Source of the DNA: CAINVV01 sp963663675
GTDB lineage: Bacteria > Bacteroidota > Bacteroidia > Bacteroidales > Prolixibacteraceae
Direction of reading: 5' to 3'
Assembly: GCA_963663675.1 (NCBI GenBank)
Contig: OY760498.1
Location: forward strand, 2,790,001-2,854,000
Length of the DNA: 64,000 bases
The translations under genes and the position numbers were made by a program. Positions within the stretch are counted from its first letter, which is position 1, and the number at the start of each line of letters is the position of its first letter. The notes under the pieces are model-generated. The model did not search any database. It worked only from the letters and a program-made list of their open reading frames with translations, and was not told the DNA's origin. Of the stretch, positions 15,779 through 25,289 are shown piece after piece.

Positions 15779-16530
15779 ACCAACCTCCTAACAATTGCCG
15801 GACAAAACGAACAACCATACCGCGTTTTGAAACTATTTAAGTAAAGTTGATGTAAGCAATCTAAACGATTGTCAATGTGCGTATTATGCTTTTTGCGGTC
15901 TATCCCGCTCTCACTCTTTCTCTCTACCTGTGGCTGACAAAATTTGCGATTGTCATAACCAAACTATCTTGCGTTATTCATTTTCCGGATCAGTCCAAAA
16001 AGCATTCTGGACAATTCTTCAAGTTGCACTGAATAGCTGGAAAATTGCTCCTGACTAATCTCTTTTTGTTCAATCAGGTATTCTAAGATTGCCATGCACT
16101 CAAAAGCACTTCCCCTGGCTATGACAAAGAAATTTTTTCTGTCATTTAAGCTGAACCGGGAAGTACCTTCAGCAATATTAAGCATTATGCTAAAGGAGGC
16201 CCGCCTGAGCTGATCGTTTGTAACCTTGTCAAAGTTCTTCTCACGGATTTGAAGGGAAATCTCTTTGCACAAGCTTTTGGACTTTTGATAGACATCGAGT
16301 TTTTGAAAATCAAACATAGGTCTTATGGAATAATAATAAATACCATAAGTTACGGGAAATGAAACACAAAAACGATTAATTTTTAGTAGAAAAGTATGAG
16401 AGTGAGAGCGAGTCTTGAGATTTAAGAAAGTTTGGGTGTGAGAGCGAGTTTTGTGGAAAAAAAATGAGAGTGAGGACTATTGCAGTTTTTACCCGCACTC
16501 GCTCTCACTCTCACTCTTTTTCTGTACCCG
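15779..16530. repeat. 752-bp direct repeat, copy 2
   Basis: The second copy of 13471-14222. Its right end runs into the 3' end of the tRNA-Leu gene: the shared GTACCCG (16524-16530) overlaps the tRNA acceptor strand. The high identity over noncoding parts suggests a recent duplication or ongoing gene conversion. Confidence 0.9.
15964..16317 (-). CDS. four-helix bundle protein (S23/IVS family), copy 2
   Basis: A 117-residue near-identical twin of the protein at 13656-14009 (two substitutions). Both copies remain open, so both may be functional or too young to have decayed. The gene is on the minus strand, converging on the thioredoxin-like gene. Confidence 0.88.
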   Translation of the reverse strand: MFDFQKLDVYQKSKSLCKEISLQIREKNFDKVTNDQLRRASFSIMLNIAEGTSRFSLNDRKNFFVIARGSAFECMAILEYLIEQKEISQEQFSSYSVQLEELSRMLFGLIRKMNNAR

Positions 16531-16608
16531 GGGCGGGACTTGAACCCGCACGGCCATAATGGCCATTGGATTTTAAGTCCAACGTGTCTACCATTCCACC
16601 ACCTGGGC
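16525..16608 (-). tRNA. tRNA-Leu (TAA)
   Basis: An 84-nt gene with the long variable arm of class II tRNAs, anticodon loop CTTAAAA (anticodon TAA) between TTGGA/TCCAA, and T arm GCGGG-TTCAAGT-CCCGC. No CCA is encoded. The acceptor GCCCAGG/CCCGGGT has a G1:T72 pair, also found in E. coli tRNA-Leu(UAA), and an A5:C68 mismatch. The 3' end forms the edge of the 752-bp repeat. Confidence 0.9.
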
Positions 16609-16614
16609 ATCCTG

Positions 16615-16690
<76 letters not shown>

Positions 16691-16727
16691 ATTGAGGATG
16701 TCCTATGTCAAAAAACTATTTGATTCC

Positions 16728-16801
<74 letters not shown>

Positions 16802-16938
16802 GTAATCGCAACCCCGGAACCCTGTTATTTTGGGATTGCGGGTGCAAATATAAAAACTTTTCCTACAGAAAAAATCAAAAATGAAAAATGAAAAGTGAAA
16901 AATTCAGGAAATCTGCATTTGTCACTACTCATAGTTCT

Positions 16939-17823
16939 TTATTCACTGATTTCAACGGTCCCTTTTTTAATCGGAATGACTCCTCCCATTTCCCCCATCA
17001 CATTGACAAGGTCGGATCCGGTGGGGACTACAATTTTCGAATTGTCTTTCAGTGAGGTCTCCATAGCCTGGATGCGGCGCAACATCTGTGCATTTCCGAC
17101 AAAATATTTCTCGGCTGCCTCGTTAACCAGCTGGATAGCCTGGGCTTCACCCTCAGCACGCAGGATGGCCCCCTGTTTGATACCTTCTGCACGCCGTATC
17201 TCAGCCCTTTTCTCTCCATCAGCCCTGGTCTCAGTTGCAGTAGCAAAGTCGATTGCAGCAATTTTCTCATTTTCAGCCTTAACAATCTTGTTCATGGTTT
17301 CCTGAACATCCTTTGGCGGATCGATCTCCTTAAGTTCGGTACGCACAATTTCTATACCCCAATTTATGGTCTCCTCCAGCAAAGTAGCATGAAGTTCTTT
17401 GTTGATTTTACCTCTTTCGCTGTTTGCAGACTTCAGAGTCATGGTACCAATGATATTCCTGAGTGTGGTCCTGGCGAGGTTGACTATCTGGTATTCAATA
17501 CTATTTACATTGTACTGGGAGTTTTTCACACTCTCCTCATCTGCCTTGATTTTGAAATAAACCTGAGCATCGACCCTGGCATTCAGGTTATCGTTGGTTA
17601 TGATTTCCTGGGGTTCGGCATTGATCATCTTTTCTGTGATGTTGATGATAAACATGCGGTCAATCCCGGGGATAATCCAATTAAACCCTGACGAGGCAAA
17701 ATGGTGGTACTTTCCAAGACGCTCAACCAATGCTCGGTTAGTGGGCCTTACGATCCTGATCCCTGAAAAGAAAAAAAGCACTACGATAGCAATTGGGACA
17801 ATGTAAATAGGTTCCATATTCAA
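16939..17823 (-). CDS. SPFH/band-7 membrane protein (stomatin/QmcA-like)
   Basis: A 294-residue protein with one N-terminal membrane helix (IVPIAIVVLFFFSGI) and the band-7/SPFH core (VRPTNRALVERLGKY..., ARTTLRNIIGTMTL near residue 125), followed by the charged coiled-coil region (AEGIKQGAILRAEGEAQAIQLVNEAAEKYF). This is the paraslipin/QmcA type. Family members form large membrane-bound cages that organise lipid domains or hold proteases such as FtsH. No NfeD partner gene is adjacent. It is transcribed toward the tRNA genes. Confidence 0.9.
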   Translation of the reverse strand: MNMEPIYIVPIAIVVLFFFSGIRIVRPTNRALVERLGKYHHFASSGFNWIIPGIDRMFIINITEKMINAEPQEIITNDNLNARVDAQVYFKIKADEESVKNSQYNVNSIEYQIVNLARTTLRNIIGTMTLKSANSERGKINKELHATLLEETINWGIEIVRTELKEIDPPKDVQETMNKIVKAENEKIAAIDFATATETRADGEKRAEIRRAEGIKQGAILRAEGEAQAIQLVNEAAEKYFVGNAQMLRRIQAMETSLKDNSKIVVPTGSDLVNVMGEMGGVIPIKKGTVEISE

Positions 17824-18011
17824 GATATTTTAAATTGAATTATAGTAAGTTAACTCATCTTACTTAACAACAAATATAAACAATTATTGGCAAAAGCCCT
17901 CCTCAGCAAATCTGATTTAAATCATAAAACCCAGCGTCTAAAAATTCTCCTAATAAAAAAAGAGTAATTTTACCTCTCAGTAGTGCCTTCAGGCATATTG
18001 TATCTCGTTAT

Positions 18012-19787
18012 ATGAAACTATTCAAAAACATTCCAAATTATATAAAAACTTTAGCTTTCTCCAGGCTCAACGAACGTGAAAGAGTCATCGTACTGAGTAT
18101 TGTCGTAGGGCTTTTCAGCGGGTTTGCAGCCATTCTTTTAAAGAATATTATTCACATTTCAAGCACATTCCTCACTGAAGATTTTGATGCCCTGCAAGAA
18201 AATTACCATTATTTCCTCTATCCGGGCATTGGTATCCTGATTACATACATTTACGTAAAATATGTGGTTAAGGAGGATATAAGTCACGGAGTCACCAAAG
18301 TGCTGGAGTCCATTTCAAGGAAAAAAGGGTACCTACGGGCACACAACATGTTCACCTCCATCATTTCAAGTACCATCACCATCGGATTTGGCGGGTCAGT
18401 CGGCGCTGAGGCACCCGTCGTCCTCACCGGATCTTCCATTGGCTCCACGATAGCGCGGAAATTCAACATGAACTACCGGACCATGACGGTACTGATCGGC
18501 TGCGGGGCTGCGGGGGCCATTTCCGGAATCTTCAAGGCACCCCTTGCAGGTATGCTTTTCGCCATCGAAGTACTGATGCTTGACCTGACCATGTCTTCTT
18601 TGATTCCACTCATGATATCCTCCGCTACGGCTGCCTCGCTGGCCTATTTTCTGATGGGATCGGGTTACGAGATGAATTTTCAGATCGACAAAGCCTTCAA
18701 AGTCACTAACATTCACTGGTACATCCTGTTGGGAGTATTCTGCGGACTCTTTTCCGTACTTTTCTCCCGGGGTAATCTGCTGATAGAAGGAAGCTTGAAA
18801 AAAATAAAGAATTCATGGCTTCGGATTGCGATTGGCGGACTTTCCCTGGGTGGGATGATTTTTCTTTTCCCCTCTTTGTGGGGTGAAGGTTATTACACAA
18901 TCAACCAGATTGTTAATGATCTCGGCCACCACATTGTGAACAACTCCCTTTTCTTTGAATACCGCGACGACAAACTCATGTTGATCTTCATTGTGGCAGC
19001 GATCATGCTGGTAAAGATAGTTGCGACAGCTACCACCAATGGTGCGGGAGGTAGTGGAGGTATCTTTGCTCCTACCCTCTTTCTGGGTAGTCTGGCCGGC
19101 TTTATGGTCTCGCTCATACTCAATTACAATGGTGAAATGGTACCGGCCAAAAATTTTGCACTTGCCGGAATGGCGGGAATGATGGCAGCAGTGATGCATG
19201 CCCCGATGACAGCCATCTTCCTGATTGCAGAAATTACTGGAGGTTTCGGACTGCTTGTTCCATTGATGATTACCTCTGCCACCGCTTTCCTGATAGCTTT
19301 GCCTATTGAACCACATTCTATTTATCACAGGCGGCTGGCGCTGAAAGGTGACCTGATCACCCACAACAAGGACAAAGCAGTTCTGACACTTCTCAAATTG
19401 CACAATGTCATCGAAAAAGACCTGCAGACAGTAAATCCAAAAACCACGCTCGGTGAACTGGTACAAATTATCGCCAAATCCAGGCGCAATGTCTTCCCGG
19501 TTGTAGACAAGGCCAACAATTTCAGGGGTGTTGTGCTGCTTGATGATGTCAGGGAAATCATGTTCGACAAAGAATTGTACAACACAAAAATAGTTTCGGA
19601 GTTCATGAGCCTGCCTCCTGAAATTATCTCCCATGATGAGAAAATGGATGTTGTGATGAAAAAATTCAACGAAAGTGGGGCCTGGAACCTTCCGGTAGTC
19701 CACAACGGAAAATATGTCGGATTTATCTCAAAATCCAGGATTTTCAACGCCTACCGGGATATGCTGGTCGATCTTGCTGATGAGTGA
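18012..19787 (+). CDS. clcA: ClC-family chloride channel/transporter with CBS domains
   Basis: A 591-residue integral membrane protein. It has the ClC selectivity motifs GFGGSVGAEAPVV near residue 126 (the GxExP-type element with the gating glutamate position) and GAGGSGGIFAPTLFLG near residue 343. About ten or more hydrophobic helices span 20-440. Two CBS domains occupy about 465-585 and probably sense nucleotides. It would move chloride across the inner membrane as a channel or a Cl-/H+ antiporter; the sequence alone does not decide which. It is divergent from the SPFH gene, with a 188-nt gap between. Confidence 0.92.
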   Translation: MKLFKNIPNYIKTLAFSRLNERERVIVLSIVVGLFSGFAAILLKNIIHISSTFLTEDFDALQENYHYFLYPGIGILITYIYVKYVVKEDISHGVTKVLESISRKKGYLRAHNMFTSIISSTITIGFGGSVGAEAPVVLTGSSIGSTIARKFNMNYRTMTVLIGCGAAGAISGIFKAPLAGMLFAIEVLMLDLTMSSLIPLMISSATAASLAYFLMGSGYEMNFQIDKAFKVTNIHWYILLGVFCGLFSVLFSRGNLLIEGSLKKIKNSWLRIAIGGLSLGGMIFLFPSLWGEGYYTINQIVNDLGHHIVNNSLFFEYRDDKLMLIFIVAAIMLVKIVATATTNGAGGSGGIFAPTLFLGSLAGFMVSLILNYNGEMVPAKNFALAGMAGMMAAVMHAPMTAIFLIAEITGGFGLLVPLMITSATAFLIALPIEPHSIYHRRLALKGDLITHNKDKAVLTLLKLHNVIEKDLQTVNPKTTLGELVQIIAKSRRNVFPVVDKANNFRGVVLLDDVREIMFDKELYNTKIVSEFMSLPPEIISHDEKMDVVMKKFNESGAWNLPVVHNGKYVGFISKSRIFNAYRDMLVDLADE

Positions 19788-19995
19788 ACGGTATAAAAAG
19801 GAAAGAGGAACGGGGAAGTAACGATTGTAAGGGGTGGCAGTTGTATTTTAATTTCCGGAAAACAATTTTGATTTCGAAATACTCAATGATATTGTGTCCT
19901 GTGAGTTCAATTTAAAATCAAGAGATTAACGTTACATTATTGTTACTTCATCCAATTTTATCTTCGCTTGATTTTCTCATTCCTTTCAAATGTTG

Positions 19996-20003
19996 TACTT
20001 TTG
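19996..20003 (+). promoter_or_regulatory. -7 promoter box for glyA
   Basis: TACTTTTG matches the TAnnTTTG box of Bacteroidota. It implies a leader of about 90 nt before the glyA ATG at 20100. A clear -33 TTTG at ideal spacing is not seen. Confidence 0.4.
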
Positions 20004-20099
20004 AAGCATTCAACACGAAGCGCCGTAATTAGGTGCCTGTTACCTACTCCCGATGATCAATATAATTCTGATAATCAATAAAATACATAATTCACACAA

Positions 20100-21380
20100 A
20101 TGAAAAGAGACAATTTGTTATTTGATATTATCGCGAAAGAACGTGCACGCCAGCTTCACGGTATTGAGTTGATCGCTTCTGAAAATTTTGTATCCGACCA
20201 GGTCATGGAGGCAATGGGTTCCTGTCTGACCAACAAATATGCCGAAGGATACCCCGGGCACCGTTATTATGGAGGGTGCCAGTTTATCGACGAGGCCGAG
20301 CAACTGGCTATCGACCGTCTCAAACAGCTCTTCGGGGCCGAATATGCCAATGTGCAGCCACATTCCGGTGCGCAAGCCAATATGGCGGTTCTTATGACAG
20401 TCCTTCAACCAGGAGATACGTTCATGGGACTGGATCTTTCCCATGGAGGGCACCTGTCGCACGGTTCTCCGGTCAATTCATCCGGTTTGCTTTATCACCC
20501 TGTATCTTATGGAGTTAAAGAGGAAGATGGACTGGTTGATTACGACCAGATGGAACGTGTGGCCTTGCAGGAAAATCCAAAACTCATCATTGCAGGAGCT
20601 TCTGCTTATTCCAGGGAGTGGGATTACGCACGCATACGGACATTGGCTGATAAAATCGGGGCTATCTTTATGGTGGACATGGCTCACCCTGCTGGTCTGA
20701 TCGCTGCCGGATTACTGGATAATCCGTTGAAACATGCACACATAGTTACTTCAACTACCCACAAAACACTGCGCGGACCCCGCGGCGGAATCATTTTGCT
20801 TGGAAAAGATTTTGAAAATCCATGGGGTCAGGCTACTAAAAAAGGAGAAATTAAAATGATGAGTAGCCTGCTCGACTCAGCAATTTTCCCTGGCATACAG
20901 GGTGGACCACTTGAGCATGTTATTGCTGCAAAGGCTGTTTCATTCGGAGAGGCCCTTCATCCTGAATACAAAATCTATCAGCAGCAGGTACAGAAAAATG
21001 CCAAAGTAATGTCACAGGCATTTATAGACAAAGGATACAAGGTTATTTCCGGAGGTACCGACAACCATTCCATGTTGATTGACCTCCGTACCAAATTTCC
21101 TGATCTCACCGGGAAAAAGGCTGAGAATGTTTTGGTACAGGCTGATATAACTATCAACAAAAATATGGTTCCGTTCGACAGCCGTTCACCATTCCTTACA
21201 TCCGGTTTGCGCGTTGGTACACCTGCTATCTCAACCAGGGGACTAAAAGAAGACCAGATGGCATTGATCGTGGAGATGATTGACAGGGTCTTGCTGGATG
21301 TCGACAATGAACATAATATTCTCACAGTTCGTGCCGAAGTAAACAAAATGATGGAAAACTATCCGATTTTTGCCTGGTAA
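20100..21380 (+). CDS. glyA: serine hydroxymethyltransferase
   Basis: A 426-residue PLP enzyme converting serine and tetrahydrofolate to glycine and methylene-tetrahydrofolate. Family motifs include IELIASENFVSDQVMEAMGS, NKYAEGYPGHRYYGG, NVQPHSGAQANMAV, the PLP-lysine segment VTSTTHKTLRGPRGG near residue 223, and the C-terminal NTVPFD-like NKNMVPFDSRSPFLTSGLRVGTPA. Full length with nothing unusual. It is monocistronic, with its own promoter box and a strong terminator. Confidence 0.97.
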   Translation: MKRDNLLFDIIAKERARQLHGIELIASENFVSDQVMEAMGSCLTNKYAEGYPGHRYYGGCQFIDEAEQLAIDRLKQLFGAEYANVQPHSGAQANMAVLMTVLQPGDTFMGLDLSHGGHLSHGSPVNSSGLLYHPVSYGVKEEDGLVDYDQMERVALQENPKLIIAGASAYSREWDYARIRTLADKIGAIFMVDMAHPAGLIAAGLLDNPLKHAHIVTSTTHKTLRGPRGGIILLGKDFENPWGQATKKGEIKMMSSLLDSAIFPGIQGGPLEHVIAAKAVSFGEALHPEYKIYQQQVQKNAKVMSQAFIDKGYKVISGGTDNHSMLIDLRTKFPDLTGKKAENVLVQADITINKNMVPFDSRSPFLTSGLRVGTPAISTRGLKEDQMALIVEMIDRVLLDVDNEHNILTVRAEVNKMMENYPIFAW

Positions 21381-21395
21381 TATTATTCTAGAATT

Positions 21396-21448
21396 AAAAA
21401 GCGGACAATTTAGTGAAGCCAAGATGGCACTAGATTGTCCGCTTTTTT
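21396..21448 (+). terminator. terminator of glyA
   Basis: A 14-bp outer stem (AAAAAGCGGACAAT with ATTGTCCGCTTTTT) encloses an inner TAGTG/CACTA stem and is followed by a T tract. Confidence 0.85.
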
Positions 21449-21530
21449 TATGCGCAATATTTTAATATTTAAATTTACAAATATGCAAGTATGCACATTC
21501 ACCCGGTCTCCGTGATCCAGTATCCCTTAA

Positions 21531-22565
21531 TTAACTGATCACAGCACGTGAGAATGGGACGGCATCCTGTGATGCAAAATCGCCTTTCAGGAATTTGTAA
21601 TAACCTGTTATGGCAATCATGGCAGCATTGTCTGTGGTAAACTTAAATGGCGGGATATGCATCTTCCAGCCAAGTTGTTCTGCGGTATCCAGCAAGGCTG
21701 ACCGCAGGCCGGAATTGGCTGATACCCCGCCAGCTACGGCGATTTCACTGATACCCGTTTGTTTGGCTGCCAATTTGAGTTTGGCCAGTAATATTTCAAT
21801 AATGGTATACTGAAGCGAGGAACATAAATTTTCCTTTTGATGGCTGATAAAATCCGGATCCTTTGCAATCTCATCTCTCAACAGGTAAAGAAAGGATGTT
21901 TTTAACCCGCTGAAACTGTAATCAAGGCCGGGAATCCTGGGTTTGGAAAACGTGAATGCCTTTGGATTACCTGTTTTAGCGAGTTTATCAATTAAAGGGC
22001 CACCCGGATAAGGCAATCCCATAACTTTGGCACATTTGTCAAAAGCCTCCCCGGCCGCATCATCAATGGTCTGGCCAATAACTTCCATTTCCAGGTAATC
22101 TCTCACTACAATAATCTGTGAGTTACCTCCAGAAACCAGCAGGCATAGAAATGGAAATTTCGGGACTTGCTGACTGTCATTGTCTTCTCTTAAAAAATGG
22201 GCCAAAACATGTCCTTGAAGATGGTTGACCTCGATTAGAGGAATCTCACGGGCCAGGGCGAATGCCTTTGCAAATGAGACACCAACCAGGAGTGAACCAA
22301 GCAGTCCGGGGCCTCGAGTAAAAGCCACCGCATCAATATCTTCCAGCAAAATACCAGCCTTTTTTACCGCCAGGTCTACGACCGGAACTATATTCTGCTG
22401 ATGAGCGCGAGATGCCAGTTCCGGTACTACCCCACCGTATGCCTTGTGAACAGCCTGACCGGCTACTTCATTGCTCAGCATGAAATTATTGCGTATCACC
22501 GCCGCGGAGGTATCATCACACGATGATTCAATTCCTAGTATTACGATATCCTTCCTATGTCTCAT
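21531..22565 (-). CDS. tsaD: tRNA N6-threonylcarbamoyladenosine synthase subunit TsaD
   Basis: A 344-residue protein of the Kae1/TsaD/YgjD family that transfers threonylcarbamoyl to A37 of ANN-decoding tRNAs. It shows the N-terminal ILGIESSCDDTSAAVI, the metal-binding histidines of NHLQGHVLAHF near residue 113, LVSGGNSQI, and YPGGPLIDKLA and AVAGGVSANSGLR near the C-terminus. Full length. It diverges from tamB with about 160 nt between the start codons. Confidence 0.96.
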   Translation of the reverse strand: MRHRKDIVILGIESSCDDTSAAVIRNNFMLSNEVAGQAVHKAYGGVVPELASRAHQQNIVPVVDLAVKKAGILLEDIDAVAFTRGPGLLGSLLVGVSFAKAFALAREIPLIEVNHLQGHVLAHFLREDNDSQQVPKFPFLCLLVSGGNSQIIVVRDYLEMEVIGQTIDDAAGEAFDKCAKVMGLPYPGGPLIDKLAKTGNPKAFTFSKPRIPGLDYSFSGLKTSFLYLLRDEIAKDPDFISHQKENLCSSLQYTIIEILLAKLKLAAKQTGISEIAVAGGVSANSGLRSALLDTAEQLGWKMHIPPFKFTTDNAAMIAITGYYKFLKGDFASQDAVPFSRAVIS

Positions 22566-22724
22566 TAAAATCTGATCTCAGTTTGTGACCTTCAACTCGG
22601 TAAAAATTATTAATTTTGCCGTTTAGGATCTTGTTCAAAACAGGCTTGGGGTCGATGCTTCTACCAACGAGGGAGTTGTCCGGCTTGCAATGCAAGACAC
22701 GTTAAACAGAAAAATTATCTCCCT

Positions 22725-25289
22725 GTGGCAGAAGAGCAAACATCCACACAACCAGTGAACAAAGGTATCAAAAAAAAGGTTAAGACCCTCATAGTCCTAG
22801 CCTTTCTGCTGATACTTTTGCCTGAATTGGTCTATGTTACTTTTCGCAGCAACACGATTCAGACTTTTGCGGTACGCTGGCTGATGGATCAGGTAGGTCA
22901 GACATTCAACACCAAAATTAAAGTTGGCGGAATAGATATCTCCTTCTTTGATCAGATCACCCTGGAAAAAATATTGATTGAGGATCAGTCCCACGACACA
23001 TTGTTGTATGTCGACCAGTTGAGACTGCAGATCGACAGTCTTAAACCCGGAAGCCGCCACGTCCATCTTAACAGCATTTTTGTTCAGCAACCTAAGATTT
23101 ATCTATACCAGGACACTGCCGGAACGAACTTCCAGTTCATCCTCGATTCGATCAAGGCATCACCTACACCGGCTGAAGACTCAAAAGCCTGGGACATAAG
23201 GTTCAAAAACCTCTTTGTCAGGAATGCTGAAATTCGTTTCAGAAAGCCCTTTGCTGACACAATTTACCACGAAGGCATAAATTTCAATGATCTGTATATC
23301 CGTAAAATGAATTTCGCCTTGGTGCATGTAAAAAAAGAAGAATCTTCTGTGTCCATGCTACTTGACAATGCTGCACTTGAAGAAAAATCCGGCTTTTCAA
23401 TCAAAAATCTGACATTCAAGGCTTTACTGGACTCATCCGGATTATACCTGGATAAATTTGCCCTTATCACACCCAACTCGAATATTTTTTCCGATTCACT
23501 GCGGATTACTCCCAGGAAAACCATCCTGCTGGATAATGTTGGAGGTACAAGAAAAACGGAAGAGCTGCCCCTTGCATTTCAGTATGTTTACCAGGGCAAC
23601 CTCGCCGAATCAATTGTTTCGATGAAAGACCTTGGTTATTATTTACCCGTATTCTGGGGTATGGATGAGAAACTATTGTTTTCCGGCAATGTCCAGGGAT
23701 CTGTCGACAACCTGAAATTCAAAAGCCTTAACCTGCGGGTAGGAACGAAAACCTCCTTCAATGCTGACCTGGAACTGAAGGGCCTGCCTGATTGGGCACA
23801 TACCTTTATCTATCTGAAATTCTCCAACAACACCTTCAACTTCAACGATCTTGCCTCCATCAGGCTCCCTGATGCCTCCCGAACCAGGTATCCCAAAATT
23901 CCTGCTTCCCTGCTGGATGATGTCGATCTCACTTACCAGGGTACCTTAAGCGGTTTCCCTTCCGATTTTGTTGCATACGGCAAGCTAAACGGTGAACTGG
24001 GATCTTTGTCCACAGACATAGCCATCTCTCCAACCTTGTCCGGATCCTTCAAATTCGAAGGAATGCTCGATGCCAAATCATTTAATGCGGGAAAATTTCT
24101 GGGTTTTGAACCACTCGGCGAAGTCTCACTTCATACGGAGATGACTGTCCACAAGAATGATAAACGCTTTGACGCGACCATAAAGGGTGGCATAGACAGC
24201 CTCTATTATTATGGCAACCGCATTGACTCCATCTATCTCAACGGTACTGCCAGCAACAAGAGTTATGATGGTCAACTTACTGTCAACGATGACAAATTGA
24301 AACTAAAATTCTCAGGGATAGCCAACCTGGAAGGAGAATCCCCCGTATTTGATTTTTCGTCAACTGTAACAACCGCCAATCTGAATGTGCTAGGTCTCGA
24401 CAAACTTCATAAGGATGCCACCTGTTCGTTTGATATGAAGGCTAACTTCTCAGGAAGGAATATCGATGAATTGAATGGTTCCATCAACTTAAAAAACACG
24501 AAACTAGCCAGGGATGGAAAGGTATTCCAAATTGAGAAACTCGACCTGAACACTACCAACTCGACAGACCTGAATACTATTATCCTTCGTTCGGATATTG
24601 CGGATGCAGACATAGTAGGTAAATATAAATTTTTGGAGATAGGACTTACCTTACGCGATTACCTCCAGCACTACCTGCCTTCCGCCGACCTCCCGTTCAG
24701 CCAAGAGGGCAAGGCTGGTGATAATATTTTTAATTTTGATGTCAATATCAAAAAACCAGAGCTTATCACCTACTTTTTTATCCCGGATATCGTACCAAAA
24801 TCCCCTGTTTTACTCAGAGGTGAGATTAATTCCTTAAAAAAGAGCCTGAGTTTTATTTGTTCTGCAAAAGATCTTTCCTACAAGAATTACCATGCCAAAG
24901 GACTAAATTTTACTTCAGGGAATGTTGGCGACAGATGGCTTTTGCGGCTGGGTATGGAAGAAGCCGCACTCGGCGAAAATTATCGCATTGAAAATGTATC
25001 CCTGAACAATACACTTTTCAGCGACAGCTTACTCTCACAAGTTTTGTGGGGTAAAACAAGCGATTATCACTACAACGGTAAGATCGACATTGAAGGATTC
25101 TTCTCTAAAAGTACGGAAGGTTTAAGTATGGTTGATTTTTCCATTAAGCCATCTGACATATTGGTATCGGAGAAACTTTGGCAATTTGATGAAAGCAGGA
25201 TTCATTATGATTCAACTCATGTTAATGTTGAAAATTTTAATCTGCATCATGGAGATGAATTTTTCCGAATAGACGGGGAAATTGTCTGA
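22725..25289 (+). CDS. tamB: TamB-like translocation/assembly protein, N-terminal part
   Basis: 854 residues, starting at GTG 22725. It has a Lys-rich cytoplasmic tip, one membrane helix (TLIVLAFLLILLPELVYV, about 27-44) and then long repeated beta-strand segments of the AsmA/TamB type. It stops at TGA 25287-25289, but the following frame continues the same family without a domain gap. The two parts total about 1500 residues, the usual Bacteroidota TamB length. A one-base shift near the GGGG at 25275-25278 would fuse them into ...RIDGKLSDSQSDIL... TamB spans the periplasm and helps phospholipid transport or outer-membrane protein assembly. Whether the break is real or a sequencing error cannot be decided here. 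Confidence 0.8.
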   Translation: MAEEQTSTQPVNKGIKKKVKTLIVLAFLLILLPELVYVTFRSNTIQTFAVRWLMDQVGQTFNTKIKVGGIDISFFDQITLEKILIEDQSHDTLLYVDQLRLQIDSLKPGSRHVHLNSIFVQQPKIYLYQDTAGTNFQFILDSIKASPTPAEDSKAWDIRFKNLFVRNAEIRFRKPFADTIYHEGINFNDLYIRKMNFALVHVKKEESSVSMLLDNAALEEKSGFSIKNLTFKALLDSSGLYLDKFALITPNSNIFSDSLRITPRKTILLDNVGGTRKTEELPLAFQYVYQGNLAESIVSMKDLGYYLPVFWGMDEKLLFSGNVQGSVDNLKFKSLNLRVGTKTSFNADLELKGLPDWAHTFIYLKFSNNTFNFNDLASIRLPDASRTRYPKIPASLLDDVDLTYQGTLSGFPSDFVAYGKLNGELGSLSTDIAISPTLSGSFKFEGMLDAKSFNAGKFLGFEPLGEVSLHTEMTVHKNDKRFDATIKGGIDSLYYYGNRIDSIYLNGTASNKSYDGQLTVNDDKLKLKFSGIANLEGESPVFDFSSTVTTANLNVLGLDKLHKDATCSFDMKANFSGRNIDELNGSINLKNTKLARDGKVFQIEKLDLNTTNSTDLNTIILRSDIADADIVGKYKFLEIGLTLRDYLQHYLPSADLPFSQEGKAGDNIFNFDVNIKKPELITYFFIPDIVPKSPVLLRGEINSLKKSLSFICSAKDLSYKNYHAKGLNFTSGNVGDRWLLRLGMEEAALGENYRIENVSLNNTLFSDSLLSQVLWGKTSDYHYNGKIDIEGFFSKSTEGLSMVDFSIKPSDILVSEKLWQFDESRIHYDSTHVNVENFNLHHGDEFFRIDGEIV

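Noticed and set aside
7433..16317. Diversity-generating retroelement (RT plus Avd-like four-helix-bundle proteins)
   Set aside because: The RT lacks the DGR motif-4 pattern, no template/variable repeat pair with adenine-specific differences was seen, and the four-helix-bundle genes are several kb away in their own repeats.
18813..19703. Long minus-strand ORF inside the ClC gene
   Set aside because: It is a codon-bias shadow of the intact ClC frame with no recognisable domain.
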